Assembly: GCA_937625935.1 (NCBI GenBank)
Contig: OW569356.1
Coordinates: 434,001-498,000 of the forward strand
DNA from: Tetramitus jugosus
Lineage: Eukaryota; Heterolobosea; Eutetramitea; Acrasida; Vahlkampfiidae
Reading direction: 5' to 3'
DNA: 64,000 nucleotides
Notes under the pieces: generated by a model
Databases searched by the model: none
The model's input: the letters and a program-made list of their open reading frames with translations, nothing else
What the model was told of the DNA's origin: nothing
Position numbers and translations under genes: made by a program
In this document: piece after piece, positions 18,982-29,607 of the stretch
Position numbering within the stretch: the stretch's first letter is position 1
Layout of the letters: every line of letters starts with the position of its first letter

Positions 18982-21015
18982 TTAGGCTCTACGTGCTTCA
19001 TTTCGATCTAACAATTCCTCACACCGCTGTATCTCTTCGTCGGATGCATTCTGACTCAGTACAACATCTCGTAATAAAAAGTTTCTTTCGAGTGCCTTAA
19101 CAAACTCAGAGTTATCAGTAATACTGGTCTTCTCAAACACGATAACCTCCAAATGCTTATTGAATTCGATCAAATCTGCAATTGCTCCAATGGATTCGTC
19201 AGTAATTTCGAAATTGTCGTCCAAATCCAACTCGAATACTGTTGTATTCTGTTCAAGAGCATCCACCAGTGCATCAATATCATCGTCATTCAAGTTCTTG
19301 TCCTTCAAATCCAAGACTTCCAACAGAGGATCATTGTTCTGCACCAATGGCAAAATATCTTGCAATGTCATATTGCGTGTTGAGATCTTGGTAGCCTTCT
19401 TCTGCTTCTCTAGCTTCTCCTTTTCCTCTTGTTCTGCTCTCTCCTTTGCCAATTTCTCTTGCTCTAGTCTCTCTTGTTCCAATCTCTCTTGTTCTTGTTT
19501 TTCTTTGGCAATTCTCTCCAATCTTTCCTTTTCCAATCTTTCCTTCTCCAATCTCTCTTGTTCCAACTTCTCTTGCTCTCTAGCAATTCTCTCTTTCTCC
19601 AATCTCTCCTTTTCCAATCTCTCCTTCTCCAATCTTTCATTTTCTAATCTCTCCTGTTCGATTCTTTCCTTTTCTAATCTTTCCTTTTCTAATCGTTCCT
19701 TCTCGATTCTCTCACGCTCTAATCTCTCCTGTTCAAGTCTCTCCTTTTCCTCACTTTCTAATCTAGCCTGCTCTAATAGCTGTCGTTCGGTGACTTCCCT
19801 TTCTTTTTGGGCAGCTTCTCTATTGGCAATCTCTCTATTGGCAATCTCTCTCTGGCGCTCCTCTTCTTCGAGACGACGCTCTCTCTCTGTAGCTTCCTTT
19901 GCAGCTCTCTCCTTCTCGGCTAATGCCTCTTGTTGCAATTTAAGATTCTCTGCCTCCGCCTGTTGCTCCTTTAATCTTTGTGCTTCGGCTTCTTTCTCCT
20001 TTTGCTTTTGCAACTCCAACTCTCTTTGCTTCTTCTCCTGCTCTGCTTGCTCCAAAAGCTTCTTTTGCTCTGCTTCTTGCTTCTTTGCTTCTTCGATTCT
20101 AGCCTTTTGTAATTGAAGCTTCTCGTACTCATCATCAGCGTCCTCTGCATCAGAATTGTCACTCACAGGACTATCTCCAGTGTCGTCAACGTCTTGATCC
20201 GAATCAGAGTCGCTGTCAATATCGAGCATTGACTTCATACGATTCAACATCTCTTGTCTCTTCTGTTCTCTCTGTAACTCCTCTTCTCTCTCTTGCTCTT
20301 CCTTGCGTTTCTTACGATCTGCCAATTCCTGTTCTCTCTTCTTCCTCAGTTCTTCCTCCAAGGATTTTAGCTCTTCAATTTCGTCAACGTAACTGCTTGG
20401 TGTAACTGGCGAAGCAGAGTTGTCAGAATCAGAAGTGGTCTTGGCGGTGGTGGTGGTAGCAGTGCTTGTAGCTTCTGTGGATTCCTCCTTTGGTGCCAAA
20501 GCTTTTTCTTCCTTGTTGCTGCTGTCGTTGTTGGAAGACGATACTGGAGAAGAGCTTTCAAAAGATGAAGCTAAGCTGTTTTTGTCGTCAGCCGTAGTCA
20601 CAGCTGATCGAGGGGACCCTTCGGAAGTTTCAGTGGCGGTTGTTGTATTGTCCGTTGCTGTGGTTGTTGTTGTAATAACATTCGGAGTTTCTGTGGCGGC
20701 AGGAACGGATTTTTCGCTGCTTACAGTCGTGTTGTTCTCTTCGTGAGAACTTGTTGTTTGTTGATTTTTAAAGTTCTGAACGAGCTCGTCTCTCTTCTTT
20801 TTCTTCTTGCTCTTGTCGGCGGCAAAACCGGAGCCAACCAACAGCGCGGTGCTGCTTCCGAGCATCATGAGCTCATCCATGTCTTCTTCAAGGTTCAATT
20901 CGGAATCCTTCTTGTCTCCAATCTCAGATATGGCCATTGCGCTGTTTTTGATGAAATTGGCATCGTTTTTCGCTGCCTTAGAGTTGGATCTTCCCTTATT
21001 TGAAAATAGCTTCAT
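18982..21015 (-). CDS. Long charged-helix protein with C-terminal leucine-rich repeat cap
   Basis: 677 residues from ATG 21015 (a TTG extends the frame to 21027). Residues 1-60 are polar; 80-230 are Ser/Thr/Asn-rich. Residues about 225-545 form an uninterrupted Glu/Arg/Lys/Gln helix made of [14 protein letters not shown] units without a hydrophobic heptad stripe, typical of a stable single alpha-helix rather than a coiled coil. The last 120 residues contain ribonuclease-inhibitor-type LRR units, [36 protein letters not shown] and [14 protein letters not shown], similar in style to the LRR cap of tropomodulin. A tropomodulin-like actin function is possible, but the actin-binding linear motifs are not recognised. 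The stop codon lies 16 bp from the stop of the convergent PPR gene. Confidence 0.75.
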   Translation of the reverse strand: MKLFSNKGRSNSKAAKNDANFIKNSAMAISEIGDKKDSELNLEEDMDELMMLGSSTALLVGSGFAADKSKKKKKRDELVQNFKNQQTTSSHEENNTTVSSEKSVPAATETPNVITTTTTATDNTTTATETSEGSPRSAVTTADDKNSLASSFESSSPVSSSNNDSSNKEEKALAPKEESTEATSTATTTTAKTTSDSDNSASPVTPSSYVDEIEELKSLEEELRKKREQELADRKKRKEEQEREEELQREQKRQEMLNRMKSMLDIDSDSDSDQDVDDTGDSPVSDNSDAEDADDEYEKLQLQKARIEEAKKQEAEQKKLLEQAEQEKKQRELELQKQKEKEAEAQRLKEQQAEAENLKLQQEALAEKERAAKEATERERRLEEEERQREIANREIANREAAQKEREVTERQLLEQARLESEEKERLEQERLERERIEKERLEKERLEKERIEQERLENERLEKERLEKERLEKERIAREQEKLEQERLEKERLEKERLERIAKEKQEQERLEQERLEQEKLAKERAEQEEKEKLEKQKKATKISTRNMTLQDILPLVQNNDPLLEVLDLKDKNLNDDDIDALVDALEQNTTVFELDLDDNFEITDESIGAIADLIEFNKHLEVIVFEKTSITDNSEFVKALERNFLLRDVVLSQNASDEEIQRCEELLDRNEARRA
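19425..19770. repeat. Degenerate tandem repeat coding the ERLEKERLE helix
   Basis: A run of CTC-TCC-TTT-TCC-AAT-like units on the + strand is read on the - strand as E-R-L-E-K/Q. Unit length is 15 bp (five residues), with many synonymous and single-base changes, so the array has expanded in the past and then drifted. Confidence 0.75.
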
Positions 21016-21185
21016 TGTTAAATTCAATAGAGTTTAGTAGTACAATACGTGTAATGGTGGTGATTTACTTTTGTTTGTTTTTGAGATGAATGATGGACGC
21101 GAGTCTTCGCACTGTTCCGATTGGGATGACATCTGATTTGTGACACAAAAAAAATGCAGAATTACAATATTTCGGAGTTTTAATT

Positions 21186-22911
21186 TTACGTCCGCTTAGG
21201 TTGTAAGTTTTCGATTCGTTTGTAGTTTGAATACAGACCGAAGCCGACAATGGAGAGCACCAATCCAAACATGCTCATTGGTTCCAACGGTGTCTTGAAT
21301 ACGAAGAATGCCAAAATGGTTTGAAGGCATGCCTTTGCTGTGCCAGAGATGGTGTTTGTAAGTGGCGATGTAACCTTAATCTGGAGGAAGAATGCAATGT
21401 TAATCAAGAATCCACACAGACCAGCAGATATCATAATCATCCAGAACTTGATATTCCACAGAAAAGGAACAGACAATGCCTGCTTCATCTCACCAGTCAC
21501 CAGCGACAGAAGGAACATTAGAACAATGGACATTGTGTTGTTGTAAATGAGCAGGATCCATTGATTGTTTCGCACCACATTCAACTTCTTCTTAATGTAG
21601 ATGGAGTTGAGTGAGACAAACATGCTGCTCATTAGTCCATATATTAGACCAAGAATCGAAACATCCACCTTGCTAAAGTCGCTAACCTTACCAATGGCAC
21701 CAATCAGGTATCCAACAAACACTACTCCACATGAAAAGATCACACTCCAAGAGTTGTTCTCACCCATGATATACTTTGCAAATAGAGCTGTAAAGCAAAT
21801 GCTCAAGGACCTCGCAATTTGATACAAATGTACATCCACATAGTTCAGGCACATGTTATTAAATGCAAGCATGGACACAAAGATGACCGTCAGTGGGAAA
21901 ATGGACTTTGCGGTTTCCATCTTGAACTCCAAATCGGGTAAAAACGAAAGAAAAGACACTCTTCGATTCAATGGATACATGATGAGAATGCATGTCAGAG
22001 CCACCATCAATTGAAACATGGTGGCAGCCAATGGATATGGAAAACTGAACTCTGATTCTTCAGAAAACACAAACTTGTTCATAAAGACTATACGCACACA
22101 CAAACGCACAAAATTAGCAAACATGTCATGACACTAAAAATTCTTTCCTAGACATGAACAACAACAACAACAACAATAATAACAATAACAATAATAATAA
22201 TAACAAACCTGTTGAAATGGAAATGACAAAGTAAAACACAACAACAGACACAATGGTCATTGTAGAGTAGTTTGGATTGGGACTGAATGATGACAAGGAA
22301 GAGGGAAATGATGTTGTGGGCAATAGTGGAGTCGCACCTGTCGATGCTCCCGCATTTGGCAATGTCAATACTCCTCCACCATGTTGATGTCTCATGGTAG
22401 CTGTATTTTCACTTGGATTAAAAAATTGAGTCGATGAACTATTGTTGTTGTTGTTATTATTATTCCCTAGAGCTGTAATCGCAGATGCAAAACTCGATGT
22501 TGGTGTTGTTGGTGGTGGAGCTTGTGATAATTTTCGATGACTCGAAACCATACCACCATGATTATTGTTGTTATTATTATTATTGTTATTGAATAGTTCC
22601 AATGTCATGGAAGCAGGTGCAGAGGAAGAAGCTGCGTGGCCTACACTAATGAGAAAAGAGTTTGCCATGTGATTGGTGTGGAGATTGACTGGTGATAATT
22701 GATTGTTGTGATGGTCCATGCCAACATCTTCATTGTTATTGCCCATTATTGTTGTAAAAGTTGGTGGTGTGAGTGGTGTGATTGGCGATGATGATAATGA
22801 TGATTGATGAGACGGGAGAGTAATCACAGGTGTTGGTTTATTGTTGGTGTTGTTGAGTGATTTGTGTGATTTATGTGATGAAGTGGAAGGTGGTGGTGTT
22901 GGATTAGGCAT
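21186..22911 (-). CDS. GDP-fucose-type nucleotide-sugar transporter (SLC35C1-like), two exons
   Basis: Model: exon 1 22911..22209, intron 22208..22088 (121 bp, donor GTTTGT, acceptor TATAG, phase 1), exon 2 22087..21186; 534 residues. The join rebuilds the first membrane helix: FYFVISIST then VFMNKFVF. The body matches the SLC35C1 GDP-fucose transporter group: FNNMCLNYVDVHLYQIARSL, FVSLNSIYIKKKLNVV, LLIYNNTMSIVLM, LQIKVTSPLTNTISGTAKAC and a tenth helix near the C-terminus. About ten membrane segments are seen. Antiporters of this group import GDP-fucose into the Golgi/ER lumen in exchange for GMP. The first 210 residues are a Pro/Ser/Asn-rich, probably cytosolic and disordered tail not usual in the family. 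The intron is a TTA/TTG microsatellite for half its length. Confidence 0.88.
22142..22208. repeat. Microsatellite inside the transporter intron
   Basis: On the + strand the intron carries about 17 triplets of AAC/AAT type directly next to the splice donor. In unspliced RNA it would read as poly-Leu in frame before a stop. Confidence 0.8.
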
Positions 22912-23139
22912 GTCACAAAACGATTGTTTTTAAATATGGTGAAATGCTAGTGTCGAACTATTCGTTTTTGTTGGTTTTCGCAGGTTTGGTTTCGCATCTT
23001 CGAAGCTGAATGTTACAGTTTTGTGGTAACGGATAACTCCGAATGTGCGTCGGAAGTGAATTATAGCTCGCGCCAAAAAATTGAAATTTCGACCCGTTGC
23101 AAACACGAAAAAAAGAGTTCGAAAAACAAACAAAGAGAC

Positions 23140-23406
23140 ATGAGAATGGCCAGAGCTGCACAACCACCATTATCGGCCCGAAAAAAGAAGATACAGGTTC
23201 TAGAGGATGATGCCCCACAACAGAGCAACCCTGAAGATGACATGACTGTGGAGCAATACCTGCGAAGTGAATGCCAAAAACAAATTGAGCGAATCAATGA
23301 GCATGTCGATCGTTTAGTGGAGAAGTTGCAAGATGACGCAAAGATGCAAAGATTGCATCTGTCTAAACTCATGCACGATCTAGAGCAAGAGGATGAAGAT
23401 GAATAG
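23140..23406 (+). CDS. Small coiled-coil protein, possibly borealin/Nbl1-like
   Basis: 88 residues from ATG 23140 (the frame opens 117 bp upstream but only with GTG). Basic N-terminus (MRMARAAQPPLSARKKK), acidic linker, then one amphipathic helix (about 38-80) including TVEQYLRSECQKQIERI and LHLSKLMHDLEQ, and an acidic tail EDEDE. Length and a basic head followed by one long helix recall Nbl1/borealin N-terminal domains of the chromosomal passenger complex. The similarity is only of pattern, so treat it as a hypothetical small coiled-coil protein. Lies about 230 bp from the divergent transporter gene. Confidence 0.5.
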   Translation: MRMARAAQPPLSARKKKIQVLEDDAPQQSNPEDDMTVEQYLRSECQKQIERINEHVDRLVEKLQDDAKMQRLHLSKLMHDLEQEDEDE

Positions 23407-23573
23407 TCTGTCACAAATTGCTTGTGCATTTTCTAATCCATCTCAAATTGAACTTGAATTGTCTGTGTGATTGTCTTGCACAGATAGCATTCGTCATCGA
23501 AAACTTGCCAAGAGCTTCAACAGCAATGGCACAAAACAGTGATCGCTAAAACTGAAAATAAAAACAACGTTGT

Positions 23574-24929
23574 TTACTTGGTTTCCTCAAACAACTCTCT
23601 TCCGATCAACATTCTTCTAATTTCAGATGTACCAGCACCAATCTCGTACAACTTGGCATCTCTCCAAATTCTCTCGACTGGATAGTCTCTGGTGTAACCG
23701 TTGCCACCCAAGGTTTGAATTGCTTCACCAGCCATCCATGTTGCCTTCTCGGCAGCATACAAGATGACACCAGCGCAATCCTTTCTCAATGGACGAGAGC
23801 TTGGTTCTCTGTCACAGGCTCTAGCAACATTGTAGACATAAGATCTGCAAGCGTTCAAAGTGGTGTACATGTCAGCCAACTTGCCTTGCATGAGTTGGAA
23901 TTGACCAATAGGTGTTCCGAATTGCTTTCTCTCATGAACATAAGGAATGACATTATCCATGCATGCTTGCATCAAACCAATAGGGCCACCAGACAAGATA
24001 CATCTCTCATAATCGAGACCACTCATGAGCACTTTGACACCTTGATTCACCTCTCCCAACACATTCTCAACAGGCACCTCCACATCTTCAAACACCAATT
24101 CACCAGTGTTTGATCCTCTCATGCCCAACTTGTCCAACTTTTGAGCCACAGAGAATCCCTTCATTCCCTTCTCAATCAAAAAGGCAGTAATTCCCTTGGA
24201 TCCAGTTCCAGTCTTTGCATAAACAACCAAAACATCGGCATCAGGTCCATTTGTAATCCACATCTTGGTTCCGTTCAAGACATAATGAGTTCCATCCTTG
24301 CTCAAAACAGCCTTTGTGTTCATGGAGACCACATCACTGCCAGCATTTGGTTCACTCATGGCCAACGCACCAATGTAGTCACCAGAAATGAGCTTTGGCA
24401 AATACTTTTCCTTTTGTGCCTTGTTGCCGATACGGAAGATTCGATCGACACACAAATTGGAGTGAGCACCATAGGACAAGGCAATACTGCCACTTCCACG
24501 TGACAATTCTTCAAGTGCAAGAGTGTGTTCAAACACACCCATTTCACTACCACCGTATTCACTAGAGACAGTGATACCCAAGAGACCCATGTCACCAAAC
24601 TTTTTCCACAAGTGATTTGGGAATTCATTGGATTGATCGACATCCTTTGCGATCGGAGTAATTTGTTCTCTTGTAAACTGTTGAAGCATTTCCTTCAACT
24701 GCAGTCAAACAATAACCAAAAAAAAGAATGTGAGTTGTGGTGAGGAATGCATGAAGAACAGAGAGAGAGCAGAAAATGGAAAAAATATTTCACGTACTTG
24801 CTTTTGAGTATCAGTCAACTCATTGTCCAAAATGTCAGAGTAGCTTCTGGTGATCACTGCTGATTGCTTAGTAGTAGATCTAGCAATCTTGTTGTGCTTG
24901 AGAGCGAGTTGGCAAATGCTTCTTCTCAT
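23574..24929 (-). CDS. IVD: Isovaleryl-CoA dehydrogenase, mitochondrial (two exons)
   Basis: Model: exon 1 24929..24798 (44 codons), intron 24797..24699 (99 bp, donor GTACGT, acceptor TGCAG, phase 0), exon 2 24698..23574; 418 residues, the family's usual length. FAD-dependent oxidation of isovaleryl-CoA to 3-methylcrotonyl-CoA in leucine breakdown, electrons passing to ETF. Exon 1 gives a basic mitochondrial presequence ([20 protein letters not shown]). Diagnostic residues: [32 protein letters not shown], and [20 protein letters not shown], whose Glu near residue 275 is the position of the catalytic base specific to IVD (other acyl-CoA dehydrogenases place it near the C-terminus). [20 protein letters not shown] and [16 protein letters not shown] complete the family pattern. 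Confidence 0.95.
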
Positions 24930-25111
24930 GATTCTTGATGTTGTTTTTGTTGTTGTTGTTTTGGATGAGATCGGTTTGTTTTTTTTTTTTATGCGGCGAG
25001 TGTTTATTTTGATTGGAATTCGTCCGTGTGTGGATGTCGCAAATGGAATCGTGTATTGATTTTTTGTTGCGATGAGTCAAGGTGTGAATACAATCGAGAT
25101 TTTGAAGGTTA

Positions 25112-26316
25112 CTATGGTTCATCATAGTATTCGTCATCATCATCCTCTTCTTCTTCTTCATTTGAAGATGATATGAACTGACTTCGAACATAATCATTGC
25201 GCTCAGAACTCCACTCTAGTTGACTCATTGCTACTTCCATGATGGAAGAGTTGTCTTTTTCACATGCACCAAACACGTAACCATTGGCCTTGTCTACCCA
25301 TTGAAGAACCTTGTGTACACTGTGCTTATCTTCGATATGCAGTGTGATGAATGAGACGAGACTAAAATCTTGAATGATACCGACTAGTGCTTCATTCAGC
25401 CTTGCAAACCTTGTGTCCATGATCGATGTTTGTGTCGTGTCTTCTTCATCCTCGTCCTCTTCGTCTGAGCTTTCTTCATTGTCCGAATCGAATCTCTCTT
25501 GCTTTTGCTTCTTCCGTTTATGACCAGCATTCTCTAGTTCTTCCTCTTCGACTTCATCTGTCACTCCCTTGTAGAAATTATAGTTGACTCTTCGTTGTCT
25601 CTTTTGCAATTTTGTTAAATAATCAACCAAATAACCCAAATCTTGCACATCCGTATAATAATCAATATCAAACGCCAATTTTCCATAATGTTCAATCATA
25701 TCGACCTTTGACAGCACATTAACATGCGGCAACTCCAAATTGATCATTGTAGACAGTGAAACAAGCAACACTGAGATAAAATTGGATGGATTGGAACAGT
25801 AGTGCGCATCGACAAGATTTACCGCGGCCAATCGAAAATCCCAATCCTTGGTCATCACATCACAAAGTTTCTTGACTGAATCATAATGCGTATACAGTTC
25901 AATCTGACCCGGACAATCAAACAACACATAATAACTATCTTCTACAATGTACTTTTGGAGTTGCATCTTTAACCATTCAGTCACATTCTGCTGTGCCAAG
26001 TACTCCATACAGTAAATCATGGCTCCATTGGGACCTAATCCCATCTTGTTCATGACATTGTCCAACGAGATCAAATCTTGAATATTGATGGCGCAGTCAT
26101 AGGGAATTTGTTCATTGGCAGGATCAAGATTCACAATAATTGTTTTTCTGCCGACGGCATTGAGAAATTGGTGAGCACCGGAACAGTACGTGCTCTGTGA
26201 GGGAGATGCATAGAGTCAGAAGAGCCAATTGTTGAAAACAAGTGAAGTTACGGTTAGATAGGGCAACAAACCTTTCCTGATCCTGGTGGACCGATTACAA
26301 TTTGTCCAAATGGCAT
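25112..26316 (-). CDS. GPN2: GPN-loop GTPase 2 (two exons, intron at the P-loop)
   Basis: Model: exon 1 26316..26272 (15 codons), intron 26271..26195 (77 bp, donor GTTTGT, acceptor ACAG, phase 0), exon 2 26194..25112; 375 residues. The join restores the Walker A motif GPPGSGKSTYCSGAHQFL. Other motifs: IIVNLDPANE, LGPNGAMIYCMEYL with the Gly-Pro-Asn loop that names the family, VLFDCPGQIELYTH (G3), HVNVLSKVDMIEHYGKLAF (G4) and NLVDAHYCSNPSNFISVLL, which points to GPN2 rather than GPN1 or GPN3. GPN GTPases are cytosolic factors for assembly and nuclear import of RNA polymerase II and III. An acidic, Lys-rich insertion around residues 215-265 and an acidic tail are species-specific additions. Confidence 0.93.
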
Positions 26317-27417
26317 GTGTTGATTGCGATCGTTGTTTTGTTTGTGTGGTCTTTTGTTTGATCATTCAACGGATTGAGTGAATAAAAACACCGCAAAGAA
26401 CGGACAATCGGGAATACAAACAGGGATGACGTTGAAAAATTGTCAAGAACATGGGGCATGAACTTGTCTCTCAACCACAATAAATGTTGGTGGATTGCAA
26501 GGATCGTAGCACCATAAATTTGAGGGACGAGCAGCGACAACTTATGTCAAAACAGAACAACAAGTCCTTCTACTACTTCTCTTCGCAGTTCAGCCTGTTC
26601 AAAACAGGTGTGTGGTTAGGAGCCAAAAGCCTGGCATCCGCCACATCAATCAAATTAATAGAAGATCAAGTCCAAGTGACAAGATGTTCTGGGGAAATAA
26701 CGAGGGCAAAGTCATTGACGATTCCCTCACACAAACCAATATTTGGCTGATCTGGGTCTCTTCAGAGGGTGAGCAATTGGAGATTACAGGCGATTTACAG
26801 GAGTAGGAACATCATTGTGATTTCTTGAAGGACATCATTTGTAGTATCGGATATCAGTGTTCTTTGTTGAGATTTGTGTATGTCGGTACCGTCATTACTT
26901 CTTCTTTCGAAATTGTGAGGATTGACAACACGATAACTTTTGGATTTCCTCAATTCCAAATTTATTGATGGCATCTTTTGGGGAATGGGACATCCGGATG
27001 GATTAAACCTGTGAACTAGGTAACCCGGGAACTCATTGTGCACCACGAGGAATGGTGACTCAATAAAGAATCATGCTTCATTCACCTCAAGTACAAGGTC
27101 AGAAATTCATATTCATTGGACTTGACACGGAGAAAAACTACACAAAGACCAAAATCATCGGCCGGAAAGTTCAATTCGGAAAATCCATTCCCCAAAAAAC
27201 ACCAACACAATCTGTTCACCATCATCAGAAACAAACAACAACAAAATCAACATCAACAATAATCTCTAATTGTACTTCTATTTCATTGTGTCTCCTCCCA
27301 CTTTTTTAAATTATCACCGACACACCACCATCACTCAAACAACAAAACACAAAACTGAATAAAAAAAAATATCAATCATTGATAAACAAGTCATCTTATT
27401 AGCAAGGCAGAGCAGCA
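26317..27417. other. 1.1 kb intergenic region without a confirmed gene
   Basis: Contains the presumed GPN2 promoter at the left and the leader of the 27418 gene at the right (ACA/CAA-rich, in-frame stops). The middle (26484..27050) has less low-complexity sequence than most intergenic DNA here, and an ATG-initiated frame of 88 codons at 26484..26750. I could not join it to a longer frame or recognise its product, nor recognise any tRNA, snRNA or rRNA. Confidence 0.4.
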
Positions 27418-29135
27418 ATGGGACAACACGGAAGTAAATCATCAACACCAACATCACCTGCATCCAACAACTCTACAACAAACACAACTGAAACGAATCA
27501 ATCCTCTCGTGTAAGTAGTCTGTTTACTCTCACTCTTCCGATTTTTTTTTCTCTCTCTTTTGGTGTTGGCTTACAAAAAAGCTAATGGACGAAAATTTTT
27601 GTTGTGTGTCGACAAAAAAAAATTCATATATATATATACATACAGGGACAAGAATCAATCAAGAAAAAGCTCTTGACATCCAAAGTGCACCGACCCCATT
27701 TTGAGAGTGATGCCGAGCTATTGGACGCATTCTCTTTTTGTCTCAGTTCGGTTGATGAACTCAAAAAGAGATATTTGAATTTGAATTGGATGGAAACAGT
27801 TGAAGTGGTATGTTGTTTGTTGTCATACATGTGAATCTATTATTGTCAAAGTAGTGGTGATAATTGACCTGATGATCTTTTTGATGATGATGACAATGAT
27901 GATGATAATGGTGGATTCAAATGAAAATATGAATCATATTAATAATAATAATAATTTATAGTATAGAGAAATGGAAAAGCAAGCCATGAGAGCAAAGCAA
28001 CAACAATCAAAATCAAACAATATCAAACAAATGTTTCGTTCTCAAAGTGAGAGTGTACCTGTAGTGTCGAATCAAAGCACCGAAAACCCTATATTTATTG
28101 AAGAAGACGAAGATTTGGAGGATTCAGAAGAGTGGATCGATGAGGGAAGACAGATTGATTTGGAATTGTTGAGAAAAAATACGATTAAAATCAAGATTGT
28201 CATCACTGAGATTGCCAAGACTGAAATGGAGAGAAATATTAGAAAATTGGTGTCGCCTGTCATGTCCAATTTTAGAACTTTTCCAGAGTTTGGAATGGTA
28301 TGTTTGCGAGCGTTTTGTGTGTGTTTGAATGTTTGAATGTTTGAATGTTTGTTTTTGTTTGTTGGATGAGTGTGTTTTGTTGTGAGTGAATATGGAGAGA
28401 TTAACAATGTTGTGAATGACAATAATGTATGTGTGATTGATAATATAATGATTTACTATTGAATAGTTTCATAGTGCCATTATGATTGGACCATGGTACT
28501 TGGATTGGAACAACTCTTCATTGTGCGTGCCTCGAAAATGTGTGAGTCAAGCAGCGCTATTGACAGCGGATATCGACTCTATCCAATCGACAGAGAAAAT
28601 TGAAGATATTGTGGCTAAGCTGGCCAATTTGATTGTACATTGGAACACTACTATGAAATACAAGGATAGTAATGGAAAGAAGGGAGAAGAGGGTAATTGC
28701 CAAGACTTTGTCGATGCTATATTAGCCGAGTTGGGTCTTTCGTTAAATGTCAGTGGACCTCTTTCTGAATTTTTACAAAAGATGAGAACAAAAGGCACAT
28801 CAAAGATGCAATTCAAAGTGGATGACGACTTTAGGTTGCACTTTGGTCTCACGAGCAACAAACTTACATTTAAGACGCATGACGAATTGGATACCTTTAC
28901 TCATTCCCTATTCGATAAGGACCCAGAATTCGATACCAACTATAAGCAAGAGTACGCCATGCTAAAGAATTTTGATCGGGCGTTCTGGTTGAGACATTTG
29001 AAGGCAAATGATGACGAAAAGTGGAAACCGCACTACAAACAGATGGTGGATGACGAAGGTGACACCATCATGGATATGGACTGTCCATTCGGAGACCCTC
29101 GAGAGACATATAGCTTCCGTTTCATAAACAATTAA
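27418..29135 (+). CDS. LRAT/NlpC-P60-like (permuted papain fold) protein, four exons
   Basis: Model: exons 27418..27510, 27646..27807, 27962..28297 and 28467..29135 (introns 135, 154 and 169 bp, donors GTAAGT, GTATGT and GTATGT, all phase 0); 419 residues. Exon 4 carries FHSAIMIGPWYLDW and, 90 residues later, GNCQDFVDAILAELG: a His on a beta-strand followed by a Cys at the start of a helix, the order found in LRAT, NlpC/P60 and related permuted papain-like hydrolases or acyltransferases. The start MGQHGSKSS fits the N-myristoylation rule (Gly2, Ser6), so membrane anchoring is possible. Exon 3 has an acidic stretch and a helix with TIKIKIVITEIAKTEM. Substrate unknown; a third catalytic polar residue is not certain. 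Confidence 0.7.
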
Positions 29136-29607
29136 TTTTTCGTTTTTTCTTTCCTTCATGCTTGTTGCAAATCTATCCGTTCATGTGTCATTCACGGAAT
29201 TCCATCTCACGACATATTGTAATACAAAGGCGTTTTTCTGAGATCGATAAATATCGCTTTTTCCGCTGGGTTTATTTCTCCGGTTCGTATTCCCTCAGAA
29301 CCCCAGAGCAATTCCAACAAAGAATCGGAGCAACTTCTCTTTTAGAGGCATTTTTCATAGCGAGGCCACAAGCTTCGGAAAATCCATGTGGTCATCGCTC
29401 ATCGCCCTTTGGAGGAATTCACTTTCCCTCACCCACAAAAAACACCAATAACGAAGAGCAACATCATCATTCAATAACAAGATAACCCAACAACAACAAG
29501 GTCAACACCAAGCGATTCATCCTCCATTTTTCTTCATTCCATCCCATCCATCAATCCAAATAATTATTCAAAAATAATTATCATCCAACAAACTCATCCA
29601 AAGACAG
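29136..29607. other. Intergenic region, 3' UTR/5' UTR; no gene assigned
   Basis: About 470 bp between two + strand genes. A 100-codon frame begins at ATG 29183 but ends in poly-His/Asn leader-like sequence and resembles nothing known. The last 150 bp are CA-rich, typical of leaders in this window. Confidence 0.4.

Noticed and set aside
19160-20116. 318-codon + strand frame rich in Ser, Phe, Cys and Leu
   Set aside because: Antisense of the ERLE repeat; composition is just the complement of GAR/CTN codons.
29183-29485. 100-codon ATG frame between the LRAT-like and PB1 genes
   Set aside because: No recognisable domain; last third is leader-like CA-rich sequence; probably UTR.
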